A DNA stretch of 37,117 nucleotides from MVYY01 sp035369865. GTDB taxonomy: Bacteria; Bacteroidota; Bacteroidia; Bacteroidales; Paludibacteraceae. The stretch covers positions 1-37,117 of the forward strand of contig DAOOVG010000005.1 of NCBI GenBank assembly GCA_035369865.1, in the 5' to 3' direction. Numbering within the stretch: position 1 is the stretch's first letter; the number at the start of each line of letters is the position of its first letter. Shown here piece by piece: positions 1-7,754 of the stretch. The notes beneath the pieces were generated by a model that did no database searches, was not told the origin of the DNA, and was given only the letters and a program-made list of their open reading frames with translations. Made by a program: the position numbers and the translations under genes.

Positions 1-21
1 AAATTATTTATTACAACAAAT

Positions 22-336
22 ATGGCAGAATTTTTAGATTTGGAAGATAAAATCGTAAAGATGCTCCGTACAGTTTACGATCCGGAAATCCCTGTTAATG
101 TTTATGATCTGGGGTTGATTTACAAAATTGATGTTTCTGACAATGGACATGTAACAATAGATATGACGTTAACTGCACCAAATTGTCCGATTTCAGATTT
201 TATATTTGAAGATATTCGTTCTAAAATAGAAAGCATAGAGGAAGTAAATGGTGTGGATATCAACTTGGTGTTTGAACCTGCATGGGACAAAAGTATGATG
301 AGTAAAGAAGCTCAAGCAGAATTAGGATTACTTTGA
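22..336 (+). CDS. MIP18/SufT-like (DUF59) iron-sulfur cluster assembly protein
   Basis: This 104-residue protein is a single MIP18/DUF59 domain. Residues 20-34 hold the family hallmark, DPEIPVNVYDLGLIY, and residues 51-56 hold TAPNCP with the conserved cysteine at 55. Such small proteins act in iron-sulfur cluster maturation (SufT, the bacterial relatives of CIA protein MIP18) or, as PaaD, in ring-hydroxylation complexes. No paa genes are near, so an Fe-S role in the cytoplasm is the better inference. Length fits the family. Only 21 bases lie upstream in the window and they contain no in-frame stop, so a longer N-terminus cannot be excluded. It probably shares a transcript with lpxH, 42 bases downstream. 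Confidence 0.85.
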   Translation: MAEFLDLEDKIVKMLRTVYDPEIPVNVYDLGLIYKIDVSDNGHVTIDMTLTAPNCPISDFIFEDIRSKIESIEEVNGVDINLVFEPAWDKSMMSKEAQAELGLL

Positions 337-378
337 AAGTGGCATAAAAATGTAAATGAACTTGTATTTTTTCTGAAA

Positions 379-1125
379 ATGAATGATGGAAAAAAGATTT
401 ATTTTCTTGCAGATGCTCATTTGGGTTCTCGCTTAGTAAAAAATCCGCGTGAACATGAACAAAAATTAGTAAATTGGCTGGAATTTGTTCGAAAGGATGC
501 TCAAGCCATTTATTTACTGGGTGACATTTTTGATTTTTGGTTTGAATACAAAACAGTGGTTCCCAAAGGATTTGTTCGTTTTCTGGGAAAACTTGCTGAG
601 TTGACTGATGAAGGCATTGAGATTCATTTTTTTACAGGCAATCATGATATTTGGACTTTTGGTTATCTGGAAAACGAAATAGGATTAATTGTGCATCGAG
701 AACCTTGTACACTTCGGTTGGGAAATAAACAGTTTTTTCTGGCTCATGGTGATGGTTTATATGAAGATGGGTTAGGATTTCGGATCATAAAGACAATATT
801 TCATAATCGTTTTGCACAGAAATTGTTTAGTTGGTTGCCACCACAATGGGGACAAACGTTTGGCTATTCATGGTCGAAACGAAATCGTGAAAAAATTCTT
901 CCGCTTGAAAACAAATATTTAGGCGAAGACAAAGAAAATTTAGTGCTTTTTGCAAAAGATTATGCCGCTCATCACGACGTGGATTTTATGGTTTTTGGTC
1001 ATCGCCACATTGCCCTGGATTTACAATTGAAACATAAAAAAAGAGTGATTATTCTAGGCGATTTTATAGGAATTTTTTCTTATGGTGTTTTCGATGGAGA
1101 AGATTTTTGGTTGGAATATTTTTAG
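379..1125 (+). CDS. lpxH: UDP-2,3-diacylglucosamine diphosphatase (lipid A biosynthesis)
   Basis: A 248-residue calcineurin-like phosphoesterase with the metal-binding motifs in order: DAH at 12-14, GDIFD at 48-52, GNHD at 87-90, HGD at 123-125 and GHRH at 207-210. The DFWFEY stretch after the second motif is typical of LpxH, which cleaves UDP-2,3-diacylglucosamine to lipid X and UMP at the inner face of the cytoplasmic membrane during lipid A synthesis. The family is large, so substrate is inferred from length and motif spacing. It follows the Fe-S assembly gene by 42 bases on the same strand and converges on trmD. It fits with lptB in this window, since both serve lipopolysaccharide. Confidence 0.85.
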   Translation: MNDGKKIYFLADAHLGSRLVKNPREHEQKLVNWLEFVRKDAQAIYLLGDIFDFWFEYKTVVPKGFVRFLGKLAELTDEGIEIHFFTGNHDIWTFGYLENEIGLIVHREPCTLRLGNKQFFLAHGDGLYEDGLGFRIIKTIFHNRFAQKLFSWLPPQWGQTFGYSWSKRNREKILPLENKYLGEDKENLVLFAKDYAAHHDVDFMVFGHRHIALDLQLKHKKRVIILGDFIGIFSYGVFDGEDFWLEYF

Positions 1126-1176
1126 AAAATTTTCAAAAACTTGAATACTATAGCTTGAAAATCCATAAATTTGAGT

Positions 1177-1857
1177 TTATTCAGGATTTAGCAAATCAGG
1201 TCTAAGTTTTTGAGTACGTTCAACCGATTGTTGATGTAGCCACTCCTGAATTTTGGCTTCATTTCCTGATAATAAAATATCGGGGACTTTCCATCCTTTG
1301 TATTCTGCTGGACGGGTATAAACTGGTGGTGCAAGCAAATTGTCCTGAAAAGAATCAAGCAAAGCTGAAGTTTCGTCACTTATTGCACCTGGCAATAATC
1401 GTACTATAGCATCTGTAATAAGAGCAGCCGGCAATTCTCCACCTGTCAAAACAAAATCACCAATGCTAATTTCCATAGTAATTAGGTGTTCCCGTACGCG
1501 TTGGTCGATACCTTTATAATGTCCACACAGGATGATCAGGTTCTCATAAAGTGAAAGTTGATTTGCCATTTGTTGAGTAAATTTTTTACCATCAGCAGTG
1601 ACATAAATGATTTGGTCATAATTACGTTCACTTTTAAGTTTTGAAATTACTCGATCAATTGGTTCTATTTTTAGAACCATCCCGGCACTAAAACCAAAGG
1701 CATAGTCATCTACCGTTCGATGTTTGTCGGTAGTATAATCATGCAAATTATGAATGTAAATTTCTACCAGTCCTTTTTCTTTGGCTCTTTTTACAATAGA
1801 GTGATTTAATGGACTTTCGAGTAATTCTGGAACTGCTGAAATAATATCAATACGCAT
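1177..1857 (-). CDS. trmD: tRNA (guanine-N1-)-methyltransferase TrmD
   Basis: A 226-residue SPOUT methyltransferase that makes m1G37 in tRNAs and so prevents +1 frameshifting. The start MRIDIISAVPE, the knot segments LILCGHYKGIDQRVREHL and EISIGDFVLTGGELPAAL, and the C-terminal VYTRPAEYKGWKVPDILLSG are all typical of TrmD. The length is normal. The loop at residues 54-60 reads FGFSAGM, where the relatives I recall have a second glycine (FGGxAGM), a small oddity in the SAM/tRNA loop. It is the last gene of a minus-strand run (lptB, rnz, trmD), 51 bases after rnz, and converges with lpxH. Confidence 0.95.
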   Translation of the reverse strand: MRIDIISAVPELLESPLNHSIVKRAKEKGLVEIYIHNLHDYTTDKHRTVDDYAFGFSAGMVLKIEPIDRVISKLKSERNYDQIIYVTADGKKFTQQMANQLSLYENLIILCGHYKGIDQRVREHLITMEISIGDFVLTGGELPAALITDAIVRLLPGAISDETSALLDSFQDNLLAPPVYTRPAEYKGWKVPDILLSGNEAKIQEWLHQQSVERTQKLRPDLLNPE

Positions 1858-1908
1858 AATGGTAAATAATTCAAGCTAAAAAATTAATAATAAGAAGTTA
1901 ATTTATCT

Positions 1909-2826
1909 TTAAAATTCATAGCTCCGCATATCTTCGCCCAAAACGGCTTGATCAAACACTTCCAATGCTTCTTTCAGCACCAAACTTTGGTCGGTATAAC
2001 GAGCTGAATAATGTCCGATAATCAGTTTTTTAACTTCTGCTTTTTTAGCAATTTCAGCTGCCTGACGAGCAGTGGAATGAAAAGTCTTTTTTGCTCGAAC
2101 CGCATCTTCTTCCATAAAAGTTGCTTCGTGATAAAGGCAATCTACTCCTTGAATAAGCGGAATAATGCTTTCATCGTACATGGTATCAGAACAATAGGCA
2201 AATTTGACAGGTTTTATATTTTCAACTGTTAGCTTTTCATTCGGCACAACTTCACCCTCTTCTGTTACAAAATCTTCTCCTTGTTTTATTTTTGGAATTT
2301 TTGAAATAGGAATTTTGTAAAAATCTATCATTTCACGGAGAATGTGTCGTTGCCGTGGTTTTTCTTCAAACAAAAAGCCACAAGTGGGTATTTTATGTTT
2401 CAAAGGAATGGTATAAACCTTTATTGAACGGTCTTCGTAGATCAAAGCATTGATTTCAGGATCAAAGGAATGGAATATTACTTTAAAAGGTATGCCCAAA
2501 CAAAAATAATTCATTTGCGTTTCCATAATTTTTTCCAGGTCAGGATGGGCATGAATATGTAATTCAGCAGTGCGATGAAGCAATGAAAAAGTTGAAATTA
2601 ATCCTAATAATCCAAAGCAATGGTCACCGTGAAGATGAGAAATAAAAATATGTCCCAAACGATTGGTTTTGAGTCCCATTTGTCGTAAACGAATCTGAGA
2701 ACCTTCGCCACAATCAATCATAAATTGTTTATCACGAATATCGAGCATAAAAGAGCTGGGAAAATTCTTATTTGTTGGCAAGGCTGATCCACAACCTAAA
2801 ATTGTTAATTTTGCAGAAGCAGGCAT
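1909..2826 (-). CDS. rnz: Ribonuclease Z (tRNA 3' endonuclease)
   Basis: A metallo-beta-lactamase-fold nuclease that trims tRNA 3' trailers. The zinc motif HLHGDH lies at residues 64-69 of the 305-residue product, the N-terminus reads LTILGCGSALPT, and the later FAYCSDT and LIIGHYSARY segments supply further ligands and the exosite region of the short RNase Z form. I chose the ATG ending at 2826 (MPASAKLTILG). An in-frame ATG at 2868 would add 14 hydrophobic residues that family members lack. It lies 81 bases downstream of lptB and 51 upstream of trmD, so the three may be cotranscribed. Confidence 0.93.
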   Translation of the reverse strand: MPASAKLTILGCGSALPTNKNFPSSFMLDIRDKQFMIDCGEGSQIRLRQMGLKTNRLGHIFISHLHGDHCFGLLGLISTFSLLHRTAELHIHAHPDLEKIMETQMNYFCLGIPFKVIFHSFDPEINALIYEDRSIKVYTIPLKHKIPTCGFLFEEKPRQRHILREMIDFYKIPISKIPKIKQGEDFVTEEGEVVPNEKLTVENIKPVKFAYCSDTMYDESIIPLIQGVDCLYHEATFMEEDAVRAKKTFHSTARQAAEIAKKAEVKKLIIGHYSARYTDQSLVLKEALEVFDQAVLGEDMRSYEF

Positions 2827-2907
2827 AAGTATCAAGAAATAAAGGAACGAAAAATTTACATTTAACAATTGTGAAAGAATTAAATATTAAGGAAAGTGAT
2901 AAAAAGT

Positions 2908-3645
2908 TTAAACTTTAGTTTTCTTTTTCAATTCAAAATCGCGTCCTAAATATTTTTCACGAACAATGGGATTTTCAGACAATTCTTTGGCTGTACCCTG
3001 AAATAAGATTTTCCCATCAAAAAGCATATATGCTCGGTCGGTGATGGCTAAAGTTTCGTCAACATTATGGTCAGTAATTAAAATGCCAATATTTTTGTCT
3101 TTTAGCTTCCAAACAATATCCTGAATATCCTGCACAGCAATTGGATCAACGCCTGCAAAAGGTTCATCTAACAAAATAAAACGTGGCTCAATAGCCAGAC
3201 AACGGGCAATTTCGGTACGACGTCGTTCACCACCAGAAAGGCGGTCTCCAATATTTTTTCTTACATGACTAAGATTAAATTCAGTAATTAAAGTCTCTAA
3301 TTTCTCTTTTTGATATTCTTTACTGAATTTTGTCATTTCGAGCACAGATTTGATATTGTCTTCTACCGTCATTTTCCTAAAAACGGAAGGTTCTTGAGCC
3401 AAATAGCCAATACCTGCCTGAGCACGTTTATATACAGGAAAATTAGTAATATTTTGTTCATTTAAAAAAATTTCCCCTGCAAGCGGTTTTACTAACCCTA
3501 CCACCATATAAAAAGTAGTGGTTTTGCCAGCACCATTGGGACCAAGTAAACCTACAATTTCGCCTTGTCCTACTTGAATAGAAACATCATCCACAACAAT
3601 TCGTTTGCTGTATTTTTTAACTAAATGTTCGGTACGCAATATCAT
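2908..3645 (-). CDS. lptB: LPS export ABC transporter ATP-binding protein LptB
   Basis: A 245-residue ABC ATPase. Walker A GPNGAGKTT is at 35-43, the signature LSGGE at 136-140, Walker B with catalytic glutamate LLDEP at 158-162, and the switch histidine H193 is in ITDHN. The continuous match to LptB (FRKMTVEDNI, LSGGERRRTEIARCLA, DEPFAGVDPIAV) separates it from generic ABC ATPases and from LivG/LivF. LptB powers LptFG in lifting lipopolysaccharide from the inner membrane. LptF, LptG, LptC and LptA are not in the window, which is common in this phylum. A lipid A gene, lpxH, lies about 2.5 kb away. Confidence 0.9.
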   Translation of the reverse strand: MILRTEHLVKKYSKRIVVDDVSIQVGQGEIVGLLGPNGAGKTTTFYMVVGLVKPLAGEIFLNEQNITNFPVYKRAQAGIGYLAQEPSVFRKMTVEDNIKSVLEMTKFSKEYQKEKLETLITEFNLSHVRKNIGDRLSGGERRRTEIARCLAIEPRFILLDEPFAGVDPIAVQDIQDIVWKLKDKNIGILITDHNVDETLAITDRAYMLFDGKILFQGTAKELSENPIVREKYLGRDFELKKKTKV

Positions 3646-3960
3646 TTTTATCTTATTTAGAAAATAAAAATTTTGTAAATTACAAATTAATCTGCAAGTA
3701 ACGAGTTTAAAACTTTATAAAACAAGATTGTTTTATAAATAATTTTAAACTTATAGCTGTTACCAATAATTGGGTGGTTTTTGCTTAACAACAAACCCAA
3801 CACATTTTTGTCATTCTTTAAATCTTTCAAATTATCTCGAGATTTATTGAAGAAAATTATATTTTTAGCTATCACTTAATATCAATATATCTGGAAATAT
3901 TTCTGATTTTTGAAAAATAAATTATCTAACTAAAATTAACTATCGTTTGGAATTTTTATC
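3646..3960. other. AT-rich intergenic region between ftsE-like gene and lptB
   Basis: These 315 bases separate two minus-strand ABC ATPase genes. The only open frame of note is a 62-codon stretch (3687-3875, minus) rich in K, N, I and L. It has no domain, signal or family resemblance that I can see, and I regard it as chance in AT-rich DNA. The region should contain the lptB promoter, but I could not pick a convincing one. Confidence 0.5.
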
Positions 3961-4632
3961 TCAGGCTTCGATTAACATTTCATTTTCAAATTTAATGATA
4001 CGTCCAGGAAATTTTTCTACCCAGTTCATATTATGAGTGGCCATAATAACAGTAGCACCAGAAAAATGAATATTGTATAACAGCTCAACTAATTCATTCC
4101 CAGTCTGCTTGTCTAAATTTCCTGTGGGTTCATCGGCTAAAATAATTTCAGGAGAATTTAGCAAGGCACGTGCAATAGCAATGCGTTGCTGTTCACCTCC
4201 AGAAAGCTGATGAGGCATTTTATAACCTTTATTTGCCATGCCAACATATTCTAAAACAATATTAATTTGTTCATCAATAGCTTTTGGTTCTTTCCACCCA
4301 GTAGCTCGCAAAACAAATTCAAGATTAGCATACACATTTCTATCGGTTAGTAACTGAAAATCTTGAAAAACAATCCCAATTCTTCTCCGTAAATAAGGAA
4401 TTTCTTTGGCTTTAATAGTTTGTAAATCATAATTTAGAATTGCTGCACTTCCTGATGAAATAGGGACTTCATGATAAAATGATTTTAACAAAGAAGTTTT
4501 TCCGCTGCCAACTTTTCCTAACAGATAAATAAATTCACCTGAATAAACTTCTAACTGGATGTTTTTCAAAACTAACATTTCTTGTTGATAAATATCAGCA
4601 TCCACGTATTTAATCAAAAGATTTTTTTTCAT
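3961..4632 (-). CDS. ftsE: FtsE-like cell-division ABC transporter ATP-binding protein
   Basis: A 223-residue ABC ATPase of the FtsE/LolD/MacB group. Walker A is at 39-47 (GKVGSGKTS), followed by a Q-loop GIVFQDFQLL, the signature LSGGEQQRIAIARALL, Walker B with the glutamate in ILADEPTGNLD, and the switch histidine in MATHN. The GKVGSGKT form of Walker A and the LTDRNVYANLEFVLRATGW segment are what I expect of FtsE in this phylum. FtsE pairs with membrane protein FtsX to activate septal and peptidoglycan hydrolases. No ftsX is adjacent, so LolD cannot be wholly excluded. It starts 15 bases after hisIE and is probably on its transcript. Confidence 0.82.
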   Translation of the reverse strand: MKKNLLIKYVDADIYQQEMLVLKNIQLEVYSGEFIYLLGKVGSGKTSLLKSFYHEVPISSGSAAILNYDLQTIKAKEIPYLRRRIGIVFQDFQLLTDRNVYANLEFVLRATGWKEPKAIDEQINIVLEYVGMANKGYKMPHQLSGGEQQRIAIARALLNSPEIILADEPTGNLDKQTGNELVELLYNIHFSGATVIMATHNMNWVEKFPGRIIKFENEMLIEA

Positions 4633-4647
4633 AACGTTATCAACTTC

Positions 4648-5241
4648 CTATTTATGCCTTCGTTTTAATTCTTTTCCAATATCATCAAGGGTTAATCCTT
4701 GTGCAGTCAACAAAACAATCAAATGATAAATTAAGTCAGAAGCCTCATAAATAAAACCTTCTTTATTACCATTTATTGCTTCTATTATGGTTTCTATTGT
4801 TTCTTCACCTACTTTTTGAGCTATGCGATTTATTCCTTCTTTGAACAAAGAAGTAGTATAGGAACCCTCAGGCATTTCTTTAAAACGTTTTTGAATGAAT
4901 TCTTGCAAATATTTTAAAAAAGCAAAATCACCTTCATTCGATTCTCCCCAACAAGTATCTTTGCCCGTATGACAAACAGGACCTTCAGGATGAACTTTTA
5001 TCAATAATGTATCATTATCACAATCGGGACTAATAGAAACCAGGTTCAAAAAATTGCCACTTTCTTCTCCTTTTGTCCAGAGACGATTTTTGCTTCGACT
5101 GAAAAAAGTAACTTTCCCTGTTTCAAGAGTTTTAGCCAGTGCCTCTTCATTCATATAACCCAACATCAATACTTTTGAAGTACATTCATCCTGAATAATG
5201 GCTGGTACTAAACCATTCATTTTTTTAAAGTCAATCTCCAT
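4648..5241 (-). CDS. hisIE: Bifunctional phosphoribosyl-AMP cyclohydrolase / phosphoribosyl-ATP pyrophosphatase
   Basis: A 197-residue fusion covering steps 2 and 3 of histidine synthesis. Residues 10-105 are HisI: RLWTKGEESG begins at 53, the metal-binding acidic stretch CDNDTLL is at 74-80, and the zinc cysteines lie in GPVCHTGKDTCW (C90 and C97). Residues 108-197 are HisE, a MazG-like pyrophosphatase with KVGEETIE at 143-150 and EASDLIYH. I used the ATG at 5241 (MEIDFKKMNG). An upstream in-frame ATG at 5322 would add 27 hydrophobic residues and a false signal-like segment to a soluble enzyme. No other his gene is in the window, and it leads into ftsE, so it is detached from the usual his cluster. 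Confidence 0.93.
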   Translation of the reverse strand: MEIDFKKMNGLVPAIIQDECTSKVLMLGYMNEEALAKTLETGKVTFFSRSKNRLWTKGEESGNFLNLVSISPDCDNDTLLIKVHPEGPVCHTGKDTCWGESNEGDFAFLKYLQEFIQKRFKEMPEGSYTTSLFKEGINRIAQKVGEETIETIIEAINGNKEGFIYEASDLIYHLIVLLTAQGLTLDDIGKELKRRHK

Positions 5242-5985
5242 TTCATTTGATTTTGTTAAAACGATAAGCGAAAGTACGAAAAAATAGCTTATAATTACTT
5301 GCAAAAGGATAAAAAGTTTCAAGAATATCTTTTAATATTCTGATTTTGTTAGAGTTGCTAAATTATTTTTTGAATTCAATTTTAGTCAAATAAAAAATTT
5401 CTTGGTGGTCTACATGGTTCCCAGTTTTTTTAAAAAAATTTTTATTTTATATTTCTTTTGAATAAACAAGCGAACCACTTTTTAGAAAATAATTTGATAG
5501 GGTTGATTCCTTTTTTACTTTAAATTTTCATAAAAAATCCCCAAAAAGTTATTTCTTCTAGGGATAACACAAATTAAATATGCAAAAGAAAAATTTGATT
5601 CTCCGCAAAACTACCTATTATTAGAAATTATCTGATTAAAATGCTGAATTTAGGGAAACTGCAGAACCTCGCTTCAAAAATAGAAAATAAAGAATATTTC
5701 ACGCAGATAACCCCAGATAAAAAACGCAGATAAACACAGAAAAAAATACAGCGCAAATCAGCGAGAAAAGTATATTCAATGTTAGCAAAAAACTTAAATG
5801 TTTTAATTAGTTGCGATTCAAAAGTTGTTTTCTTTCAACTATATAAATTTTATCATATAGCAAATCCTATCTTCAAAGAGTAGTATAGTCGTGTTCTTTA
5901 AAAATCTATTAAGATATCGGAATTTAGCTCGTGAAGCAGAATATCCAGATATAGGTCATTATACGGATAATCATTAAGAAAAAAA
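5242..5985. other. Long AT-rich intergenic region with degenerate short repeats
   Basis: These 744 bases between hisIE and the end of asnA have no credible gene. They are strongly AT-rich and hold one compositionally distinct island near 5700-5765 (listed separately). The right part should contain the end of the asnA transcript and the left part the hisIE promoter. I found no tRNA-like cloverleaf or recognisable riboswitch by eye. Confidence 0.6.
5701..5765. repeat. Degenerate short-period repeat island (acgcagataa motif)
   Basis: The decamer acgcagataa occurs at 5701-5710 and 5724-5733. A third, partial copy (ccagataa, 5713-5720) lies between them, giving a period of about 11-12 bases. The run then shades into acacag, cgcaaatcagcg and similar words. 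The island is richer in GC than its surroundings and no reading frame spans it. I recall similar degenerate repeats in intergenic DNA of this phylum. Its function is unknown to me. Confidence 0.5.
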
Positions 5986-7023
5986 TTACATGAGTACGAT
6001 ATTCATTTTAGCACATTCTTCCTGCATCTCTTTTGGCCAGATACTTGATTGAATTTCTCCAATATGAGCTTTTCGCAGAAAAAACATACATAAACGTGAT
6101 TGTCCTATTCCACCACCTATCGAAAGAGGTAACAAACCATCTACTAGACATTTGTGAAAATACATTTGTAACCGATCTTGTGCCCCTTCCATCTCTAACT
6201 GCCGTAAAAGAGCTGTTTTGTCAACACGGATGCCCATAGAAGAAATTTCAAAAGCAGTTTCTAAAACAGGATTCCAAAAAAGAATATCGCCATTTAAACC
6301 TGGCAAACCATTTTCTGCTACAGTGGACCAATCATCATAATCTGGTGCACGCCCATCATGTTTTTTGCCATCACCCAGAGGTGCACCTATTCCAATCAGA
6401 AAGACTGCTTTGTGAATTTTAGTAAATTCTATTTCTCTTTCTTTTGGTGAAAGATGAGGATAAAGTTGACGAAGTTCTTCGGCATGAATAAATACAATTT
6501 CTTGAGGCAAATAAGGTTCAATCTGTGGGAAGCTTTCCCAAACTAAATATTCAGTCCTTAAAAAAGCAGCATAAATTTGTTTTATAATTTTTTTTAAAAA
6601 TTCAAGATTTCGTTCTTCTTCGCTGATTACTCTTTCCCAATCCCATTGATCTACATATAATGAATGCAGGTTGCCTAATTCTTCATCAGCTCGAATAGCA
6701 TTCATATCTGTATAAATTCCATAACCTTGTTGAATACCATAAGCAGCTAAAGCCAAACGTTTCCATTTTGCTAAAGATTGTACTACTTCCGCTTCACTGC
6801 CATTCATATCTTTGATGGGGAAACTAACGGCACGTTCTACACCAGTTAAATCGTCATTGATACCCGTTCCTTTTAAAACGAAAAGCGGAGCCGTAACACG
6901 TCGTAAACGTAATTCCGAAGAAAGATTGGATTGAAAAAAATCCTTTATTTTTTTTATTCCCAATTCAGTTTGCTGCAAATCTAAAATTGGTTTATAATTA
7001 TTGGGTTGAATAAAATAGCTCAT
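5986..7023 (-). CDS. asnA: Aspartate-ammonia ligase (asparagine synthetase A)
   Basis: A 345-residue AsnA, the class-II-aaRS-like enzyme that makes asparagine from aspartate, ammonia and ATP through an AMP intermediate. Hallmarks are the start YFIQPNNYKPILDL, RLRRVTAPLFVLKGTGINDDL, VERAVSFPIKD, the central DGRAPDYDDW, and the C-terminal ATP-site segment LSIGGGIGQSRLCMFFL, followed by IGEIQSSIWP. Length is close to the family norm of about 330-345. A TACCTTTG -7 element lies upstream (7060-7067). It stands alone, with long AT-rich gaps on both sides, and is probably monocistronic. Confidence 0.96.
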   Translation of the reverse strand: MSYFIQPNNYKPILDLQQTELGIKKIKDFFQSNLSSELRLRRVTAPLFVLKGTGINDDLTGVERAVSFPIKDMNGSEAEVVQSLAKWKRLALAAYGIQQGYGIYTDMNAIRADEELGNLHSLYVDQWDWERVISEEERNLEFLKKIIKQIYAAFLRTEYLVWESFPQIEPYLPQEIVFIHAEELRQLYPHLSPKEREIEFTKIHKAVFLIGIGAPLGDGKKHDGRAPDYDDWSTVAENGLPGLNGDILFWNPVLETAFEISSMGIRVDKTALLRQLEMEGAQDRLQMYFHKCLVDGLLPLSIGGGIGQSRLCMFFLRKAHIGEIQSSIWPKEMQEECAKMNIVLM

Positions 7024-7467
7024 ATAATTTTAAAAGGTAATTTGTCATTAATTTATCAGCAAAGGTAATCATTTCTCTTTAAATTTTAAATTTATCATAG
7101 CAAAATAGTAACTTCATAAAGAAATTTAAATAAAATGATTACTTTCAAGTTAGACAATGGTTCATTTTGTTAGGATGATAAGAAAAATAATTAAAAATAG
7201 ATATCTTACAAATAGGGATATCTATGTTGGAAATCAAAAGTTTAGAAATACAGGCTTGCGTAGTGTAGGATTCAAGATGTGGGTAAACGAGGATTTTTTA
7301 TAGAAAAATTTTAGTTTGGGGCATAACACAAAGAATATAAACATCACAATTAATAAATACGATTAAACAGAGCAAATATATTGTAACATCTGACATTTGT
7401 TTTTCGAATGTTAGAATAATTTTTCCCTTCTGAAAAATGAGGGAGAGTTTAATAACTTCTGTAATTA
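7024..7467. other. AT-rich intergenic region between asnA and xseB
   Basis: These 444 bases hold no credible gene. The right part holds the asnA promoter. Two hairpins can be seen: an 8-bp stem at 7198-7205/7217-7224 around the word tagatatc, and an 8-bp stem with one wobble at 7390-7397/7407-7414. Neither has a proper U-tract for xseB, so I do not call them terminators. Confidence 0.5.
7060..7090 (-). promoter_or_regulatory. Candidate asnA promoter (Bacteroidota-type)
   Basis: Read on the minus strand, TACCTTTG (7060-7067) matches the TAnnTTTG -7 consensus. It is preceded by 19 bases and then TTTA (7087-7090), one base off the TTTG -33 element. The leader before the asnA ATG would be about 30 bases. 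This is by inspection only, and AT-rich DNA makes chance matches likely. Confidence 0.4.
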
Positions 7468-7674
7468 TTACGTCATCGATTCATCCAGCTTGGAAAGTAG
7501 TTTTTCCAGATCCTCATCAATTTGATGAAGTTTTTTGTTACAAAATTCCAGCAATTCTGTAGCTCGTTGAATTTTTTGAGTAATCTGGTCAAAATTAATT
7601 TCTGAATTGCTTTCCAACTCCTTCAGGATTTTTTCAAGTTCGTTTATTGCCTCGTTATATGTAAGTTTGTTCAT
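7468..7674 (-). CDS. xseB: Exodeoxyribonuclease VII small subunit
   Basis: A 68-residue all-helical protein with the XseB signature: LTYNEAINELEKILKELES near the N-terminus, then QRATELLEFCNKKLHQIDEDLEKLL. XseB binds the large subunit XseA to form the single-strand-specific exonuclease VII. Length fits the family (about 60-80). The usual partner xseA is not adjacent. The gene follows the ClC channel gene by 80 bases on the same strand, so xseA must lie elsewhere or be absent. Confidence rests on the heptad-like pattern plus the conserved start. Confidence 0.85.
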   Translation of the reverse strand: MNKLTYNEAINELEKILKELESNSEINFDQITQKIQRATELLEFCNKKLHQIDEDLEKLLSKLDESMT

Positions 7675-7754
7675 AAAATTGATAGTTTTTTATTCGTTTA
7701 TGTTACATCATAAGGTTTTATGTAAATTTAGGCAAAAAAGCAAATTGTCTATTC

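Noticed and set aside
2827..2868. N-terminal extension of RNase Z
   Set aside because: It adds 14 hydrophobic residues before the conserved start.
3687..3875. 62-codon minus-strand frame between ftsE and lptB
   Set aside because: AT-driven composition and no recognisable domain or start context.
5242..5322. N-terminal extension of HisIE by 27 hydrophobic residues
   Set aside because: The enzyme is cytosolic and relatives begin at MEIDFKK-like sequence. The extension comes from AT-rich spacer.
5323..5985. Possible tRNA or riboswitch in the gap before asnA
   Set aside because: No cloverleaf, T-loop or conserved aptamer words found by eye.
7198..7224. Inverted repeat tagatatc/gatatcta as a terminator
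   Set aside because: Short AT-rich stem with no T-run after it and not at a gene end.
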